Notes: a model not told the origin generated them from the sequence alone. Positions 1-9,308 are shown, counted from the stretch's first letter. The stretch: DNA of 64,000 nt from Candidatus Amulumruptor caecigallinarius (GCA_023665575.1 JAMPDQ010000003.1:1-64000); one strand, 5' to 3'. A program made the numbers and translations.

Positions 1-102
1 TCCGGACGGCTATAATTTTTAGCGGTCACCTGCTATCGCGGAAGGTTGTACGTTTATTTGGCTTTTATTCTGCGGTCAAATGTACGAACCGCTTAAGAAC
101 AA

Positions 103-145
103 CTTAGGCTGTAACCGCCGTTTTATTAGCGTGTTACAGCCTAAG
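103..145 (-). terminator. Hairpin downstream of ppdK
   Basis: A perfect 13-bp inverted repeat (CTTAGGCTGTAAC and its complement) encloses a 17-nt loop and lies 26 bp past the ppdK stop codon. On the minus strand it is followed by a moderately T-rich stretch. It is the likely transcription end of ppdK. The first 100 bases of the window hold no gene I can support. Confidence 0.6.
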
Positions 146-170
146 AGCTTTATGTGTTAGAACTATCTGC

Positions 171-2888
171 TTAGTCCTCTATTGCGGCCTGGGCCGCAGC
201 TACGCGGGCGATGGGCACTCGGAAGGGTGAGCAACTTACGTAGTTCATGCCAAGTTTGGCACAGAACTTCACGCTTGAAGGCTCGCCTCCATGCTCACCG
301 CAGATTCCAACTTTCAGGTCGGGACGTGTGGCGCGGCCTTTCTCTACACCCATTCTTACGAGCTGACCCACACCTTCTTGGTCGAGAACCTCAAACGGGT
401 CAACCTTTATGATGCCATGCTCTTTATAGAATTTAAGGAATTTCGGAGCATCATCACGTGAGAAGCCAAATGTCATCTGTGTGAGGTCGTTGGTTCCGAA
501 TGAGAAGAATTCCGCAACCTCTGCAATCTCATTTGCGGTGAGGGCAGCACGCGGCACTTCAATCATTGTTCCAACCTTGTATGGGATTGTCTCGCCTCTC
601 TCTTCAAACACTTTGTTGGCTGTAATGTTGATCACGCTTGCCTGGTTGGAAAGCTCTTTAAGCGAACCTACCAGAGGCACCATGATTTCAGGATGTACAT
701 CTATGCCGCGGGCCTTGCAGTTGAGCGCTGCCTCGATAATGGCGCGTGTCTGCATCTCTGTGATTTCAGGATATGTGATTCCAAGACGGCATCCACGATG
801 ACCAAGCATCGGGTTGAACTCTACAAGAGAATCCACTTTCGCTTTCACTTCGGCAAGTGTGAGACCCATTTCATCTGCAAGCTCTTTCTGGGTTGCGGTC
901 TGATGAGGCACAAACTCATGCAACGGCGGGTCAAGAAGGCGGATTGTCACTCCATATCCATCCATGGCTTCGAAGATTCCCTCAAAGTCGCCACGCTGCA
1001 TCGGCAAAAGTTTTGCGAGAGCTGCGCGACGTCCCTCTTCATCACTTGAAAGAATCATTTCGCGAACGGATTTGATTCTGTCACCTTCGAAGAACATGTG
1101 CTCTGTGCGGCAAAGGCCGATGCCTTGAGCTCCAAATTCACGAGCCTGTTTTGCATCGCGCGGAGTGTCGGCGTTGGTGCGTACCAGAGTCTTTGTGAAT
1201 TTTGAAGCGAGCTTCATGATTGCTGCAAAGTCGCCGCCGATCTCAGGCTCGGCAGTTGCTACGGCTCCGTCATAAACGTCGCCGGTAGAACCATTCAATG
1301 AAATCCAATCACCCTCATTATAGGTTTTGCCACCCATCTTTACAGTTTTGGCCTTATAGTCAACTTCGATTTCACCGGCACCCGACACACAGCATTTGCC
1401 CATTCCGCGAGCCACCACAGCTGCGTGGCTTGTCATGCCTCCGCGCATTGTGAGAATTCCCTGTGCCACAGCCATGCCCCGGAGGTCTTCAGGAGATGTT
1501 TCTATGCGCACGAGCACCACTTTTTTCTTCTTTTCAGCCCATTCCTCAGCATCCTCGGCAGAGAATACAATCTGGCCGGCTGCAGCTCCCGGAGAGGCGG
1601 GAAGTCCTTTGGCAACAATCTTTGCGGCCTTGAGTCTGTCCTTGTCAAACACGGGGTGCAGAAGCTCATCAAGTTTCTGGGGCTCCATGCGCAGAAGAGC
1701 AGTCTTCTCATCAATCATGTTGTCGCGGAGAAGATCCATTGCTATGCGCACCATTGCTTCACCGGTGCGCTTGCCGTTACGTGTCTGGAGCATCCAGAGT
1801 TTGCCATCCTGAATGGTGAACTCCATATCCTGCATGTCGCGGTAGTGGTCTTCAAGCTTGTGTGCAATGCTGATTAGTTCTGCGGCAAGTGTAGGCATCG
1901 ACTCCTCGAGAGAGGGGTATTTTGCTGCTCTTTCAGCCTCGGTTATGCCCTGAAGAGCTGCCCAGCGGCGTGAGCCTTCGATTGTGATCTGTTGCGGAGT
2001 GCGGACACCGGCCACAACATCCTCGCCCTGGGCGTTGATAAGATATTCACCGTTGAAAATATTTTCGCCGGTGGCGGCATCGCGGCTGAAGGCCACACCT
2101 GTTGCGGAGTTATCGCCCATATTGCCATATACCATTGCCTGCACATTGACAGCAGTTCCCCATTCTTCAGGAATCTGGTTCATGCGTCGGTAAAGGATAG
2201 CGCGTTCATTCATCCAGCTGTCAAACACAGCGCAGATTCCTCCCCAGAGCTGTTCCCATGCGGAAGTGGGGAAGTCCTTGCCTGTATATTCCTTTACAGC
2301 GGCCTTAAATTTCACCACGAGCTCCTTGAGGTCGTCAACGTCCAGCTCATTGTCGAGCTTTACACCTTTGGCTTCCTTCACCTTCTCCATGATGGCCTCA
2401 AATGGGTCGATGTCGGTTTTGCTTTTCGGTTTCATGCCGAGCACAACATCGCCATACATCTGAACGAAGCGACGATAGCTGTCCCATGCGAAGCGGGGGT
2501 TACCGCTTTTTTCAGCCATTGTAGCCACAGTTGCATCGTTCATGCCGAGATTCAGCACTGTGTCCATCATGCCGGGCATGGAAGCGCGTGCGCCCGAGCG
2601 CACTGAAACGAGAAGGGGATTCGATGAATCATCGAATTTCTTGCCGGTAAGTTGCTCCACATGTGCTATTGCTTTTTCCACATCAGATTTGATGTCGGCA
2701 ATAACGGCATCGCGGCCTTGTTGTGTATATTCAGTACATACTTCAGTAGTGATAGTGAATCCCGGAGGAACCGGCATTCCGAGAAGATTCATTTCAGCAA
2801 GGTTGGCACCTTTGCCGCCGAGAAGATTTCTCATTTCGGCAGTTCCTTCGGCTTTACCGTCGCCGAAAGTATAAATCTTTTTTGCCAT
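171..2888 (-). CDS. ppdK: Pyruvate, phosphate dikinase
   Basis: This enzyme interconverts pyruvate, ATP and phosphate with PEP, AMP and pyrophosphate in the cytoplasm, and so acts at the glycolysis/gluconeogenesis node of anaerobes. The 905-residue length fits the family. The N-terminal ATP-grasp domain opens with the typical LLGGKGANLAEM segment. The swivelling phosphohistidine domain carries GGMTSHAAVVARG, with the catalytic His near residue 488. The C-terminal PEP/pyruvate barrel has SFGTNDLTQ and the catalytic Cys near residue 863 in GICGEHGG. It is a single-gene unit with a hairpin downstream, and its likely promoter abuts the divergent rlmD promoter. The family assignment is certain; the direction of flux in the cell cannot be read from sequence. 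Confidence 0.98.
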   Translation of the reverse strand: MAKKIYTFGDGKAEGTAEMRNLLGGKGANLAEMNLLGMPVPPGFTITTEVCTEYTQQGRDAVIADIKSDVEKAIAHVEQLTGKKFDDSSNPLLVSVRSGARASMPGMMDTVLNLGMNDATVATMAEKSGNPRFAWDSYRRFVQMYGDVVLGMKPKSKTDIDPFEAIMEKVKEAKGVKLDNELDVDDLKELVVKFKAAVKEYTGKDFPTSAWEQLWGGICAVFDSWMNERAILYRRMNQIPEEWGTAVNVQAMVYGNMGDNSATGVAFSRDAATGENIFNGEYLINAQGEDVVAGVRTPQQITIEGSRRWAALQGITEAERAAKYPSLEESMPTLAAELISIAHKLEDHYRDMQDMEFTIQDGKLWMLQTRNGKRTGEAMVRIAMDLLRDNMIDEKTALLRMEPQKLDELLHPVFDKDRLKAAKIVAKGLPASPGAAAGQIVFSAEDAEEWAEKKKKVVLVRIETSPEDLRGMAVAQGILTMRGGMTSHAAVVARGMGKCCVSGAGEIEVDYKAKTVKMGGKTYNEGDWISLNGSTGDVYDGAVATAEPEIGGDFAAIMKLASKFTKTLVRTNADTPRDAKQAREFGAQGIGLCRTEHMFFEGDRIKSVREMILSSDEEGRRAALAKLLPMQRGDFEGIFEAMDGYGVTIRLLDPPLHEFVPHQTATQKELADEMGLTLAEVKAKVDSLVEFNPMLGHRGCRLGITYPEITEMQTRAIIEAALNCKARGIDVHPEIMVPLVGSLKELSNQASVINITANKVFEERGETIPYKVGTMIEVPRAALTANEIAEVAEFFSFGTNDLTQMTFGFSRDDAPKFLKFYKEHGIIKVDPFEVLDQEGVGQLVRMGVEKGRATRPDLKVGICGEHGGEPSSVKFCAKLGMNYVSCSPFRVPIARVAAAQAAIED

Positions 2889-3031
2889 AGATTTTGGATT
2901 ATTATATTTTTAAAACTTGATTTGTCCTGATAATTTCTCTTATTCGAGCTTGTCATCAATAGCTTAACAATCTGTCAATGATATCCGGCTCTCTGATTTA
3001 TAAATTTTCGTCTTATTTATGACTTATTCAC

Positions 3032-3113
3032 TTAAGAGTCTATTTTATAAAAATCGCCTCCGAGGGTCGGCATGTCTGAGCCGATTTCCGAACCATTATG
3101 AAACGAACTCTTT
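3032..3113. repeat. Inverted-repeat element (family TTAG..TTTCATAAA)
   Basis: A left end reading TTAAGAGTCTATTTTATAAA faces a right end whose complement is AAGAGTTCGTTTCATAA. Between them is a small hairpin with arms TCGGC and GCCGA. The element lies in the ppdK leader, just beside the divergent promoters. It is one of about ten paired members of the dispersed family in this window. Confidence 0.7.
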
Positions 3114-3120
3114 GCGCATT

Positions 3121-3136
3121 TATCTTTGCAAATATA
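3121..3136. promoter_or_regulatory. Back-to-back divergent -7 boxes (rlmD +, ppdK -)
   Basis: TATCTTTG at 3121-3128 reads rightward toward rlmD. TATATTTG at 3129-3136 reads leftward toward ppdK. Both match the Bacteroidetes TAnnTTTG box and they touch with no gap. Neither has an obvious -33 TTTG at the usual spacing, so the call rests on the -7 boxes only. Confidence 0.5.
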
Positions 3137-3194
3137 GTAATTTGTTGGAGATAATCATTAATTTTGCCCTAATTTTTATGAGTATACTTGAAAT

Positions 3195-4646
3195 ATGGCA
3201 AGAAAAAAGAAACCGCTTCCGGAGCTTAAATCAATAAATATAGAAAGTGTGGCTGCAGAGGGAAAGTCTCTCGCAAGGGTGAAGCTTCGTCCGGAAGACG
3301 AATCTTCAATTGTGGTTTTCATTCCTTATGGTGCGCCGGGAGATGTGGCCGACGTGCAGATTGATCGCAAAAAACACAGTTTTGCCGAGGCTCATATCAC
3401 GAGGCTCGTGCGTCCCTCTGAAAAGCGTGTACATCCCGAATGCCGCCACTTCGGCTTGTGTGGCGGTTGCAAATGGCAGCATTTGCCTTATAATGAGCAG
3501 CTCTATTGGAAGCAGAAGCAGGTTGAAGATGCGTTGCAGCGCATTGCTAAGGTGGAATTGCCTGATATATCGCCAATTCTCGGTTCAAAAAGAATATGGC
3601 ACTATCGCAACAAGATGGAATATACCTTTTCCAACAAGAAATGGCGCACATGGGAGCAACTAAAGTCGGGAAAGGAATTCACCGACAGCCCGGATGCGCT
3701 CGGCTTCCACATTCCCGGAGCATTCGACAAGGTGCTGCATATTGAGGAGTGCAAACTGCAGGATGAACTTGGCAACAGAATCAGAAATTTCATATATAAT
3801 TATGCGGAAGAAAATGAATTTTCATTCTATGACATCCGCAATAATGACGGTTTGCTACGCACGCTTATGATTCGAATCGCTTCCACCGGAGAGGTGATGG
3901 TGTGTGTGGTGTTCGGTGAAAACAGGCCTAAAGAAATTAATTCCGTGATGAATGCCCTTGCGGAGGAGTTTCCCGAAATTACAAGTCTTGTATATGTTGT
4001 AAATCTCAAGCTTAACGATTCCATATCGGATCAGGAGATATGTGTGTTCAAAGGGCGTGAATATATAGAGGAGGAGATGGAGGGCCTCAGGTTTCGCATA
4101 AATGCGAAATCCTTCTATCAAACCAATTCGCTTCAGGCGTATGAACTCTACAAGGTGGCGCGTAAATTTGCCGGTCTAGACAAAGTCCCGGCGGAAGGGG
4201 AGTGCCCGCTGGTTTACGACCTATATACCGGCACCGGCACGATTGCCAATTTTGTGGCCCGTAATGCCCGGAAGGTTGTAGGTATAGAATATGTGGAGGA
4301 GTCGATTGCCGATGCGAAAGTTAATTCAATAGCCAATGGCATCGGCAACACGCTTTTTTATGCCGGTGACATGAAGGATGTTCTGACGGATGAATTCATA
4401 TCGTTGCATGGCAAGCCGGATGTGATGATAATAGATCCGCCTCGTGCCGGGATGCATGAGGATGTTGTGAAAGTGATTCTCAATGCGGCTCCTGAAGTGC
4501 TGGTGTATGTGAGCTGTAACCCGGCCACACAGGCGCGCGACATCACACTTCTCAATGAGCGTTATAAGGTCACTGACATTCAGCCCGTAGACATGTTCCC
4601 CCACACGCATCATGTGGAGAATGTGGTGCGTCTGCAATTACGCTGA
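3195..4646 (+). CDS. rlmD: 23S rRNA (uracil-5-)-methyltransferase RlmD/RumA family
   Basis: This SAM-dependent enzyme forms 5-methyluridine in 23S rRNA (or possibly tRNA). A basic N-terminus (MARKKKPLPE) leads into a TRAM domain. A [4Fe-4S] cysteine cluster follows in CRHFGLCGGCKWQ, near residues 82-92. The SAM-binding motif is DLYTGTGTIANF, and the catalytic region has DPPRAGMH and SCNPATQARD with the nucleophilic Cys. The length of 483 aa is normal for the RumA/TrmFO-independent branch. Which uridine (U747 or U1939) is modified cannot be told from sequence. The MscS gene follows 34 bp later on the same strand. Confidence 0.93.
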   Translation: MARKKKPLPELKSINIESVAAEGKSLARVKLRPEDESSIVVFIPYGAPGDVADVQIDRKKHSFAEAHITRLVRPSEKRVHPECRHFGLCGGCKWQHLPYNEQLYWKQKQVEDALQRIAKVELPDISPILGSKRIWHYRNKMEYTFSNKKWRTWEQLKSGKEFTDSPDALGFHIPGAFDKVLHIEECKLQDELGNRIRNFIYNYAEENEFSFYDIRNNDGLLRTLMIRIASTGEVMVCVVFGENRPKEINSVMNALAEEFPEITSLVYVVNLKLNDSISDQEICVFKGREYIEEEMEGLRFRINAKSFYQTNSLQAYELYKVARKFAGLDKVPAEGECPLVYDLYTGTGTIANFVARNARKVVGIEYVEESIADAKVNSIANGIGNTLFYAGDMKDVLTDEFISLHGKPDVMIIDPPRAGMHEDVVKVILNAAPEVLVYVSCNPATQARDITLLNERYKVTDIQPVDMFPHTHHVENVVRLQLR

Positions 4647-4680
4647 CAATTTGATTTGGAGACTCTAATTTGTTACACCC

Positions 4681-5595
4681 ATGTTGCAAAACGACAATAA
4701 CATTCCCGCAGTGCCCATGCCGGAAGTGCCCGACACAGAATCATTCTGGAAAGGACTCGAAGGCCTGAGCTTCAACGAAGCGCTGTCAACAATTGCCAAC
4801 GCACTCGTTAGCTTCGCATTCAGAGTAGTGGTGGCAGCAGCTGTGTTTTATCTCGGTAAATTCATTATCAGCAAGATATATAAGCTGGTAAAAAACATCA
4901 TGACATCGCGCGAGATGGATGCCTCGCTCACCACATTCGTGCTGTCGCTCACACGCATCACCCTCTATTTCATACTTGCCATCACCGTGATAGGCATACT
5001 TGGAGTGGAAACAAGCAGTTTTATAGCCATATTCGCATCGGCGGGTGTGGCACTCGGCATGGCGTTGAGCGGCACTCTTCAGAATTTTGCCGGAGGAGTG
5101 CTTATACTGTTGTTGAAGCCATACAAGGTCGGAGACTTTATAGAGGTGCAGGGATTCACAGGCACCGTGAAATCAATACAGCTTTTCAATACAGTAATCA
5201 ATACAGTCGACAACAAGGCAATAATATTGCCCAACGGGGCGCTTTCAACATCATCGGTCAATAACTATTCACTTGAAGCCAACCGTCGTGTAGAATGGAC
5301 AATAGCCTTATCCTATGGCACGGATGCCGCTGCCGCGAAATTTGCGATTATGGATATGCTTGCAAGCGACGAGAGGGTTATAAAAGATAATCAAGACAAC
5401 AGTAGAGCGCCTTTTGTAGGGCTCAAAGATTTGGCCGACAGCAGCATAGTGTTTGTTGTGAGGGCATGGACACAATCGGTCAACTATTGGCCGCTCTATT
5501 TTGAGATGAACGAGCGGTTCTACACGGAGTTGCCGGGGAAAGGATTTTCATTCCCGTTTCCTCAGCTTGATGTCCATCTGGAGAGAGCCGATTAG
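4681..5595 (+). CDS. mscS: MscS-family small-conductance mechanosensitive channel
   Basis: This inner-membrane channel opens under membrane tension to release osmolytes. The 304 residues contain three hydrophobic helices. The pore helix is GVALGMALSGTLQNFAGG, rich in Gly/Ala as in TM3 of MscS. It is followed by the beta domain (KPYKVGDFIEVQGFTGTV) and the conserved LPNG segment. The C-terminal alpha/beta vestibule ends near residue 304. It probably shares a transcript with rlmD, but there is no functional link beyond proximity. Confidence 0.93.
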   Translation: MLQNDNNIPAVPMPEVPDTESFWKGLEGLSFNEALSTIANALVSFAFRVVVAAAVFYLGKFIISKIYKLVKNIMTSREMDASLTTFVLSLTRITLYFILAITVIGILGVETSSFIAIFASAGVALGMALSGTLQNFAGGVLILLLKPYKVGDFIEVQGFTGTVKSIQLFNTVINTVDNKAIILPNGALSTSSVNNYSLEANRRVEWTIALSYGTDAAAAKFAIMDMLASDERVIKDNQDNSRAPFVGLKDLADSSIVFVVRAWTQSVNYWPLYFEMNERFYTELPGKGFSFPFPQLDVHLERAD

Positions 5596-5611
5596 CACGG
5601 GTTGTTGCCGG

Positions 5612-6340
5612 TCAGCCAACAGGCAATATATTCCATTGATTGGTTTTCAAATCGAAAATCAACAATTTGTCAAGAAGCATGTCCCCGCATCCGGAGATAT
5701 GCTTTATTGCTTCGGCAGCCTGGGTTGAAGCCACTATTCCGGCAGCCGGTCCCAGCACACCGGCGGTGGAGCAAGGGAGCACACACCCGGTTTGTTCAGG
5801 TTGGGCAAATATTTCATCATATCCGGTGTGCCCCGGCGTCCACGACATCACCTGTCCCGACATGTCTCTGACCCCACCTGTGCAATAAGGTTTTCCGAGG
5901 GTGGCACATGTGGAGGCGGTCATCATTTTTGTGAAAGGGTTGTCGCTGCCATCGATTATGAAGTCATAATCCATAAAAATTCGCGAAGCCTCCTTTCGGG
6001 TGACAAGCTTATCAATTCTGATAACATCGCATGTTGAATTCAATTCATTCATGCGATTTTTCAGAATTTCCGCTTTAGGCATTCCGAGCGATGTTTCGTC
6101 AAAGAAGAGCTGGCGCTGCAGATTCGACAGGTCGATTGTGTCGAAATCGCAAATGCAGATTTTTCCTATTCCCGAGGCAGCGAGATACATAGAAGAGAGC
6201 GATCCCAAAGCGCCGCAACCAATAATCAGCACACCGGCATTGCGAAGGCGTTTCACGCCCTTGTGTCCGAAACCGTCGATTGCGGCAAGACGGCTATATC
6301 TTGAGTCAGAGTGATTAGTCACAGGTATTTCATTTGTCAT
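5612..6340 (-). CDS. ThiF/MoeB/HesA-family E1-like adenylyltransferase
   Basis: It is predicted to adenylate the C-terminal Gly-Gly of a small sulfur carrier such as ThiS or MoaD. The nucleotide-binding GCGALGS lies at residues 41-47. The acidic DFDTIDLSNLQRQ follows, then the DGSDNPFTK loop, and CSTAGVLGP carries the candidate active Cys. At 242 aa it is short for MoeB. The two CxxC zinc pairs usual in ThiF/MoeB are not both present: only CVLPC is seen, and the tail ends in NILPVG without a terminal CxxC. The thi operon in this window has thiS, thiG and thiH but no thiF, so this protein may be the missing ThiF; that is inference. Confidence 0.85.
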   Translation of the reverse strand: MTNEIPVTNHSDSRYSRLAAIDGFGHKGVKRLRNAGVLIIGCGALGSLSSMYLAASGIGKICICDFDTIDLSNLQRQLFFDETSLGMPKAEILKNRMNELNSTCDVIRIDKLVTRKEASRIFMDYDFIIDGSDNPFTKMMTASTCATLGKPYCTGGVRDMSGQVMSWTPGHTGYDEIFAQPEQTGCVLPCSTAGVLGPAAGIVASTQAAEAIKHISGCGDMLLDKLLIFDLKTNQWNILPVG

Positions 6341-6350
6341 AACATATCAT

Positions 6351-6405
6351 AACATTTGATTCGGATGCAGCCGATTTCAATTCGGCTGCATCCGAATCAA
6401 ATGTT
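6351..6405. terminator. 24-bp perfect hairpin between glnA and the ThiF-like gene
   Basis: Two perfect 24-bp arms (starting AACATTTGATTCGG) flank a 7-nt loop. The hairpin ends only 10 bp before the start codon of the ThiF-like gene and 45 bp after the glnA stop, both on the minus strand. No T-run follows. It could end glnA transcripts, or sequester or define the translation start of the downstream gene. Confidence 0.7.
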
Positions 6406-6449
6406 ACATCATTCAGATTTCCGGCTTACATATCGACCGGAAATATCTT

Positions 6450-7949
6450 TTATCCGCAATTCCAGAATTTGTTCACAAGGTCGAGCATCTCCTGACGGTT
6501 GCCTTTCACTTCGGCGCGGAGGTTTTCATCCTTGTAAGACTCGAGTTTGCGGATTATTCCGTCAATAGTTTGCGGAGAGAATATGCCGTTGTCTTCAAAC
6601 ACATTTCTCACAGCCTGAAGCGCGCGGGCAGATTCAGCGCAACTTGCGGGCAGCGATCTGAGCGATTCGAGTTTCGCCTTGTTCTCATCATTGTGAATAT
6701 TGACATTCACATATAATTCATCAGCACGTTTGAGGGCGTCGGGATTTTCAAAGCCTTTAAGAGCAGCGGCCACCATGCCGGCCATGAGCTGATAAACATT
6801 TGCTGAAGCATCCGCGCTACGGAGCTCCACAGTTTGTTTCTGCGGTTTCACGGTCGACACCTCCTCGAGCGGATTGGCTTGTGAACACATGTCGTTTTTT
6901 CCGGTCCAACCGAGAGGCACGCGCACGAGCACCGAACGGTTGCGGTCGCCCCAACAGATAGAAGTGGGAGCCTCCTGATGAGGCACGAGGCGGAAATAGC
7001 TCGTAGGCACGGTGTTGCCCATTGCTGTGAGGGCGTCAGCATATTCAAGGATTCCTACAATGGCGCGTTTTGCATCATCGCTGAGTTTGCCGTCGGCCAC
7101 CATCTTGTTTTCATCGCCATCCATGAGTTTGAAATGGATATGCAATCCACTGCCGGCCTTTCCTTCGGTGATTTTCGGAGCGAAAGTCACATCATATCCG
7201 CGTTTCAGCGCGAGAGTGCGGATCACCCATTTGGCAATCATAAGAGTGTCGGCAGCCTCAAGCGCATAAACGGGGAGAAATTCAATTTCGTTCTGTTCAA
7301 ACACGCTTCCGTTAAGGGTGAAATTCCCCACCTCGTTGTGTCCGTATTTGATTTGTCCGCCGGCGCGGGCAATGAGGTTCATACACTCAGTGCGAAAATC
7401 ATTGAACTTGGCAAAGGGAGCAGACTCATGATATCCTTTCTGGTCGGTAGCTTTGAATTCACCTTGATCCTCAGAAATGACATAATATTCCAGTTCTCCC
7501 ATGGCATAGAAATCCATGCCGGTTTTCTCGCGGAAAGTTTCGAGAGCCTTGCGCAGTGAATATTCGGGAGAAGAGGGGAGAGGTTTGCCTTCATTGTTGA
7601 AGAATGAGCAGAGCAGAGTCAATGTCGGAATCACTGCGAAAGGGTCAACGAAAGCTGTGGAGAAGCGGGGAATCACATATAGGTCGCTGTTGCCGGCCTC
7701 GATAAAGGGGAAGAGGCTGGAGCCGTCAACACGCTCGCCGAAAGTAAGAATTGAATCAAGATATTCTTCTGAATTCACAACGAAATTAAGGGTCTTCAAA
7801 CGATTGTCATCGGCCGGATACATGAAATTGATCATTTCAATTCCATTTTCCTTAACAAAGCGTATAATGTCTTGCTTTGTGAAATCGCGCGGTGCTTTCT
7901 GAAGAAACTGCACCACTTTGTTCGGGTTAAGTGTAATGTTAGTGTTCAT
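6450..7949 (-). CDS. glnA: Glutamine synthetase (GlnA, short Bacteroidales form)
   Basis: It makes glutamine from glutamate, ammonia and ATP, the entry point of nitrogen assimilation. The 499 residues hold an N-terminal beta-Grasp region, then the catalytic barrel. Visible landmarks are ELEYYV, the metal and ammonium site around GHNEVG, the ATP/glutamate motif GSGLHIHF, and the arginine-rich CWGDRNRSVLVRVP. The Tyr adenylylation loop of enterobacterial GlnA is not recognisable, which suggests no GlnE-type control. A well-formed promoter precedes it and a strong hairpin follows. Confidence 0.95.
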   Translation of the reverse strand: MNTNITLNPNKVVQFLQKAPRDFTKQDIIRFVKENGIEMINFMYPADDNRLKTLNFVVNSEEYLDSILTFGERVDGSSLFPFIEAGNSDLYVIPRFSTAFVDPFAVIPTLTLLCSFFNNEGKPLPSSPEYSLRKALETFREKTGMDFYAMGELEYYVISEDQGEFKATDQKGYHESAPFAKFNDFRTECMNLIARAGGQIKYGHNEVGNFTLNGSVFEQNEIEFLPVYALEAADTLMIAKWVIRTLALKRGYDVTFAPKITEGKAGSGLHIHFKLMDGDENKMVADGKLSDDAKRAIVGILEYADALTAMGNTVPTSYFRLVPHQEAPTSICWGDRNRSVLVRVPLGWTGKNDMCSQANPLEEVSTVKPQKQTVELRSADASANVYQLMAGMVAAALKGFENPDALKRADELYVNVNIHNDENKAKLESLRSLPASCAESARALQAVRNVFEDNGIFSPQTIDGIIRKLESYKDENLRAEVKGNRQEMLDLVNKFWNCG

Positions 7950-7962
7950 AAGGTATTAGATA

Positions 7963-7980
7963 TAAGAGTCTGTTTCATAA
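7963..7980. repeat. Solo end of the dispersed inverted-repeat family
   Basis: TAAGAGTCTGTTTCATAA lies 14 bp upstream of the glnA start codon, in its 5' leader. No convincing partner arm is seen nearby. The rest of the 350-bp gap to lpxD holds two outward-facing promoters and AT-rich sequence without a gene. Confidence 0.55.
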
Positions 7981-8007
7981 GAAATCAAACTCGCGTTCAA
8001 ATTCAAG

Positions 8008-8039
8008 CAAATATATTTCAAAAAACTAAAAAATGCAAA
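8008..8039 (-). promoter_or_regulatory. glnA promoter
   Basis: On the minus strand, TTTG (8036-8039) is separated by 20 bp from TATATTTG (8008-8015). This matches the Bacteroidetes TTTG-N19-21-TAnnTTTG consensus. The predicted leader is about 50 nt. Confidence 0.65.
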
Positions 8040-8159
8040 ATGAAATGGTGTAAAATGCGAAAAAATCACAGATGAGGTGAAAAGATGTGAAACGCCGCGC
8101 ATGTTACGGAATCAATGTGGAAAATTTGTAAAAAAGAGTTCAGAAATTCGTTATTATCA

Positions 8160-8191
8160 ATTGTATAATTCGCAAAAAAATGTTAATTTTG
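8160..8191 (+). promoter_or_regulatory. lpx operon promoter
   Basis: ATTG (8160-8163) and TAATTTTG (8184-8191) are separated by 20 bp, a near-consensus Bacteroidetes promoter reading into lpxD. The leader to the lpxD start would be roughly 105 nt. Confidence 0.6.
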
Positions 8192-8302
8192 TTACTGATA
8201 TAGTTTCACGCGCGAGCAAATAAACATCATTCTGTTACGAATAATGAAAAAATGTTGCATAATCGCGGTGATAACACGCAAAAGAAACAAATAAATTTCA
8301 AA

Positions 8303-9301
8303 ATGATGAAAATTACTCCCCTCTTGATTGCATCCATGTGCAATGGTGCGGTTGAGGGCGATGGAAATGTTGAAATCACCGGCTTCGCGAAAATCGAGGA
8401 AGCGAAGTCCGGCGACATATCATTTATCGCGAATCCAAAATATGCTCATTTCCTTGAAAGCACACATGCCTCGGCACTCCTTGTCAGTGAGGATCTTCCG
8501 GCTTCCGGCAGGGCCGACGGGCCGGTTCTGATACGCGTTAAGGATCCTTATGTTGCGCTTGCCTCTCTGATGACGGCATTCGAGCAGGCCAAGCCCGAAA
8601 AAATCGGAATCGAGCAGCCTTGTTATATATCGGAAGATGTGAAAGTGCCTGAAGACTGCTATATCGGTGCTTTCGCTTACATTGGTAAAGGTGCGAAACT
8701 TGGCAAGGGTGTGAAGATTTATCCGCAGGCCTTCATAGGTGATGGTGTTGAAGTGGGCGACAACACAATCATATATGCCGGAGCAAAAATCTATGCCGGC
8801 TGCAAGATAGGGGAGCGCTGCGTGCTTCATGCCGGATGTGTGATTGGCGCAGACGGGTTCGGATTCGCCCCGAAGCCCGACGGGTCTTATGAGAAAATTC
8901 CGCAAATCGGCATCGTAGTTATAGAGAATGATGTGGAGATTGGCGCCAATACCACTATAGACCGCGCCACTTTCGGCTGCACGAGAGTCGGAGAGGGCAC
9001 CAAGCTTGACAACCTTATCCAGATAGGCCACAACGTGGAATTGGGCAAGGCCAACGTGTTTGCCGCCCAGACAGGAGTGGCCGGAAGCACCAAAATAGGA
9101 TCCTACAACAGGGTAGGCGGCCAGTGCGGATTTTCCGGACACATTGTGATTGGCGACCATAACGAATTCGGAGCTCAGTCGGGCATACCCAACAATGTGG
9201 GATCCAAAAAACGGATGGTGGGATATCCGGCCGTCGATTTTATGAAATTTGCAAAGACGCAGGTATATCTCTCGAGACTGCCTCTTCTTTTTAAGAAATA
9301 A
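8303..9301 (+). CDS. lpxD: UDP-3-O-acylglucosamine N-acyltransferase
   Basis: This is the third step of lipid A synthesis: it adds the N-linked hydroxyacyl chain from acyl-ACP to UDP-3-O-acylglucosamine. The N-terminal uridine-binding domain (about residues 1-105) is followed by a left-handed beta-helix of hexapeptide repeats. The signature DGFGFAP and the catalytic His region [17 protein letters not shown] are present. The start at 8303 (MMKITPLL) was chosen over an in-frame ATG at 8252, because the upstream 17 codons ([12 protein letters not shown]) do not look like LpxD. The lpxC/fabZ start codon lies 7 bp after the stop, so it is one operon. Confidence 0.95.
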   Translation: MMKITPLLIASMCNGAVEGDGNVEITGFAKIEEAKSGDISFIANPKYAHFLESTHASALLVSEDLPASGRADGPVLIRVKDPYVALASLMTAFEQAKPEKIGIEQPCYISEDVKVPEDCYIGAFAYIGKGAKLGKGVKIYPQAFIGDGVEVGDNTIIYAGAKIYAGCKIGERCVLHAGCVIGADGFGFAPKPDGSYEKIPQIGIVVIENDVEIGANTTIDRATFGCTRVGEGTKLDNLIQIGHNVELGKANVFAAQTGVAGSTKIGSYNRVGGQCGFSGHIVIGDHNEFGAQSGIPNNVGSKKRMVGYPAVDFMKFAKTQVYLSRLPLLFKK

Positions 9302-9308
9302 TCAACTT

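Noticed and set aside
1..170. A gene or RNA at the left edge
   Set aside because: I find only a hairpin terminator and no coding or structural RNA signature I can support.
1502..1714. Reading frames opposite or inside large genes such as ppdK, lpxD, M13, nrdD and uvrD
   Set aside because: They lie wholly within strongly conserved genes in another frame and show no family motif or start context.
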